Origin: Candidatus Microgenomates bacterium
GTDB lineage: Bacteria; Patescibacteriota; Microgenomatia; JAADGY01
DNA: 13,892 nucleotides
Reading direction: 5' to 3'
Assembly: GCA_015486555.1 (NCBI GenBank)
Contig: WFRL01000066.1
Span: 1-13,892, forward strand
Numbering within the stretch: position 1 is the first letter of the stretch; every line of letters begins with the position of its first letter. The translations under genes and the position numbers were made by a program. Under the pieces are notes generated by a model that saw only the letters and a list, made by a program, of their open reading frames with translations, was not told the DNA's origin and ran no database searches. This document shows, piece by piece, positions 13,239-13,892 of this stretch.

Positions 13239-13796
13239 ATGAGAGTAAAAGCGGGTTTTTTGGTTTTTACTCTGTTAGTTTTAATTGGTTATTTGGCCTT
13301 AAAAATGTTCCACAATCCTTCAAAAACAAATACGAATCCCCGGCCGAATCTAAAAAACTCCCTTATTGTTTTTTCACCAACATTTAAGTCGGGAGATTTT
13401 ATTCCCCTTAAATACACCTGCAAGGGACAGAACATAAATCCACCCTTAGAAATTAAAAACCTACCTTCCCAAACGAGGAGCTTAGTCTTAATAGTTGAAG
13501 ATCCAGACGCCCCAATGGGGACCTGGGATCACTGGATAGTTTATAACATCCCTCCAACCACTTCTATTACCGAGGGAAGTTTACCACCAGGCAGTAAACA
13601 AATTACTAACAGTTTTGGTTATCAAAAATACGGCGGGCCTTGCCCACCACCTGGCAATCCTCACCGTTACTTTTTCAAGATATATGCTTCGGACGCTCTC
13701 CTACCGGAAAACATATCCACCAAAACTGAACTTCTTCAGGCCTTGGCTCCCCACCTCCTCACCTCCGGCCACCTCCTCGGCAAGTTCAGGAGATAA
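13239..13796 (+). CDS. Membrane-anchored PEBP family protein (YbhB/YbcL)
   Basis: A phosphatidylethanolamine-binding-like protein, 185 residues. It has one N-terminal hydrophobic helix (about 6-22) that works as a membrane anchor or uncleaved signal, a polar Asn/Pro linker (25-39), then the complete PEBP fold. Family signatures are DPDAP (88-92), the TWDHWIVYNIP strand with H98, GGPCPPPGNPHRYFFKIYA (132-150) and the final GHLLGKFRR. The ligand-pocket residues expected in bacterial YbhB-type proteins (Asp, His, the GPCPP loop, HR) are all present. The ligand and biological role of bacterial members are poorly known. The gene is a single unit with no adjacent partner. The last 20 or so codons are unusually C-rich compared with the AT-rich neighbours. 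No terminator is visible after the stop. Confidence 0.93.
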   Translation: MRVKAGFLVFTLLVLIGYLALKMFHNPSKTNTNPRPNLKNSLIVFSPTFKSGDFIPLKYTCKGQNINPPLEIKNLPSQTRSLVLIVEDPDAPMGTWDHWIVYNIPPTTSITEGSLPPGSKQITNSFGYQKYGGPCPPPGNPHRYFFKIYASDALLPENISTKTELLQALAPHLLTSGHLLGKFRR

Positions 13797-13892
13797 AATT
13801 CTTTCAAATCATCATCTTCCAAACAAATATCTCCCTACTCTATAACTCGAAACTATTTAACCAAAAACATTGTCAATTAGTAAGTTATACCA

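Noticed and set aside
1..13892. CRISPR array, tRNA, rRNA or an intact transposon
   Set aside because: No regularly spaced repeats, tRNA-like cloverleaf, rRNA segments or transposase genes could be recognised on either strand.
1..13892. Reassigned UGA (Gly) code, as in Absconditabacteria and Gracilibacteria
   Set aside because: TGA ends rpsP, pilN, the I-like pilin, the glycosyltransferase and the sugar transferase at family-appropriate lengths, with no in-frame TGA inside genes.

Overview
The window is AT-rich bacterial DNA that uses the standard genetic code: five or more genes end in TGA, so UGA is not reassigned. It most resembles a Candidate Phyla Radiation (Patescibacteria) genome, perhaps Microgenomates-like. 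The grounds are a compact type IV pilus (T4P) locus with no secretin or alignment-lipoprotein genes, a penicillin-binding protein with a Pro-Thr tail, small genes with overlapping ends, apparently leaderless first genes, and palindromic intergenic repeats. This assignment is inference from gene style, not a database match.

Layout. Positions 1-369 hold no gene, only a palindromic repeat element and low-complexity micro-repeats. Positions 370-9698 (minus strand) form one long probable operon. In transcription order it encodes a PilX/GspK-like protein, PilM, PilN, PilO, prepilin peptidase PilD, two GspG-like major-type pilins, three minor pseudopilins in GspH-I-J-like order, and a class A penicillin-binding protein. 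Positions 9764-10367 (plus) carry ribosomal protein S16 (rpsP) and a KH-domain RNA-binding protein (khpA-like). Positions 10361-12845 (minus) carry a glycosyltransferase followed by a membrane polyprenyl-phosphate sugar transferase. Positions 12846-13238 are intergenic and hold a perfect hairpin and a second copy of the palindromic repeat. Positions 13239-13796 (plus) encode a membrane-anchored PEBP (YbhB/YbcL) family protein.

How the genes work together. PilM-PilN-PilO form the inner-membrane assembly platform. PilD cleaves prepilins, the two G-like pilins probably build the fibre, and the H/I/J-like pseudopilins with the K/X-like protein probably make the priming tip complex. The PBP and the two sugar-transfer genes are also envelope functions. 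The pilus motors (PilB, PilT) and platform protein PilC are not here and must lie elsewhere if the pilus works.

The most notable regulatory feature is the 65-bp gap between the pilus operon and rpsP. It holds two divergent promoters whose -35 boxes overlap on one TTGTCAA/TTGACAA core, each with its predicted start at or next to the ATG. A -10 box the same short distance from the ATG is seen before the PEBP gene, and a slightly longer one before the glycosyltransferase gene, which suggests leaderless or nearly leaderless mRNAs for first genes. Internal operon genes such as pilM carry ordinary Shine-Dalgarno sites.
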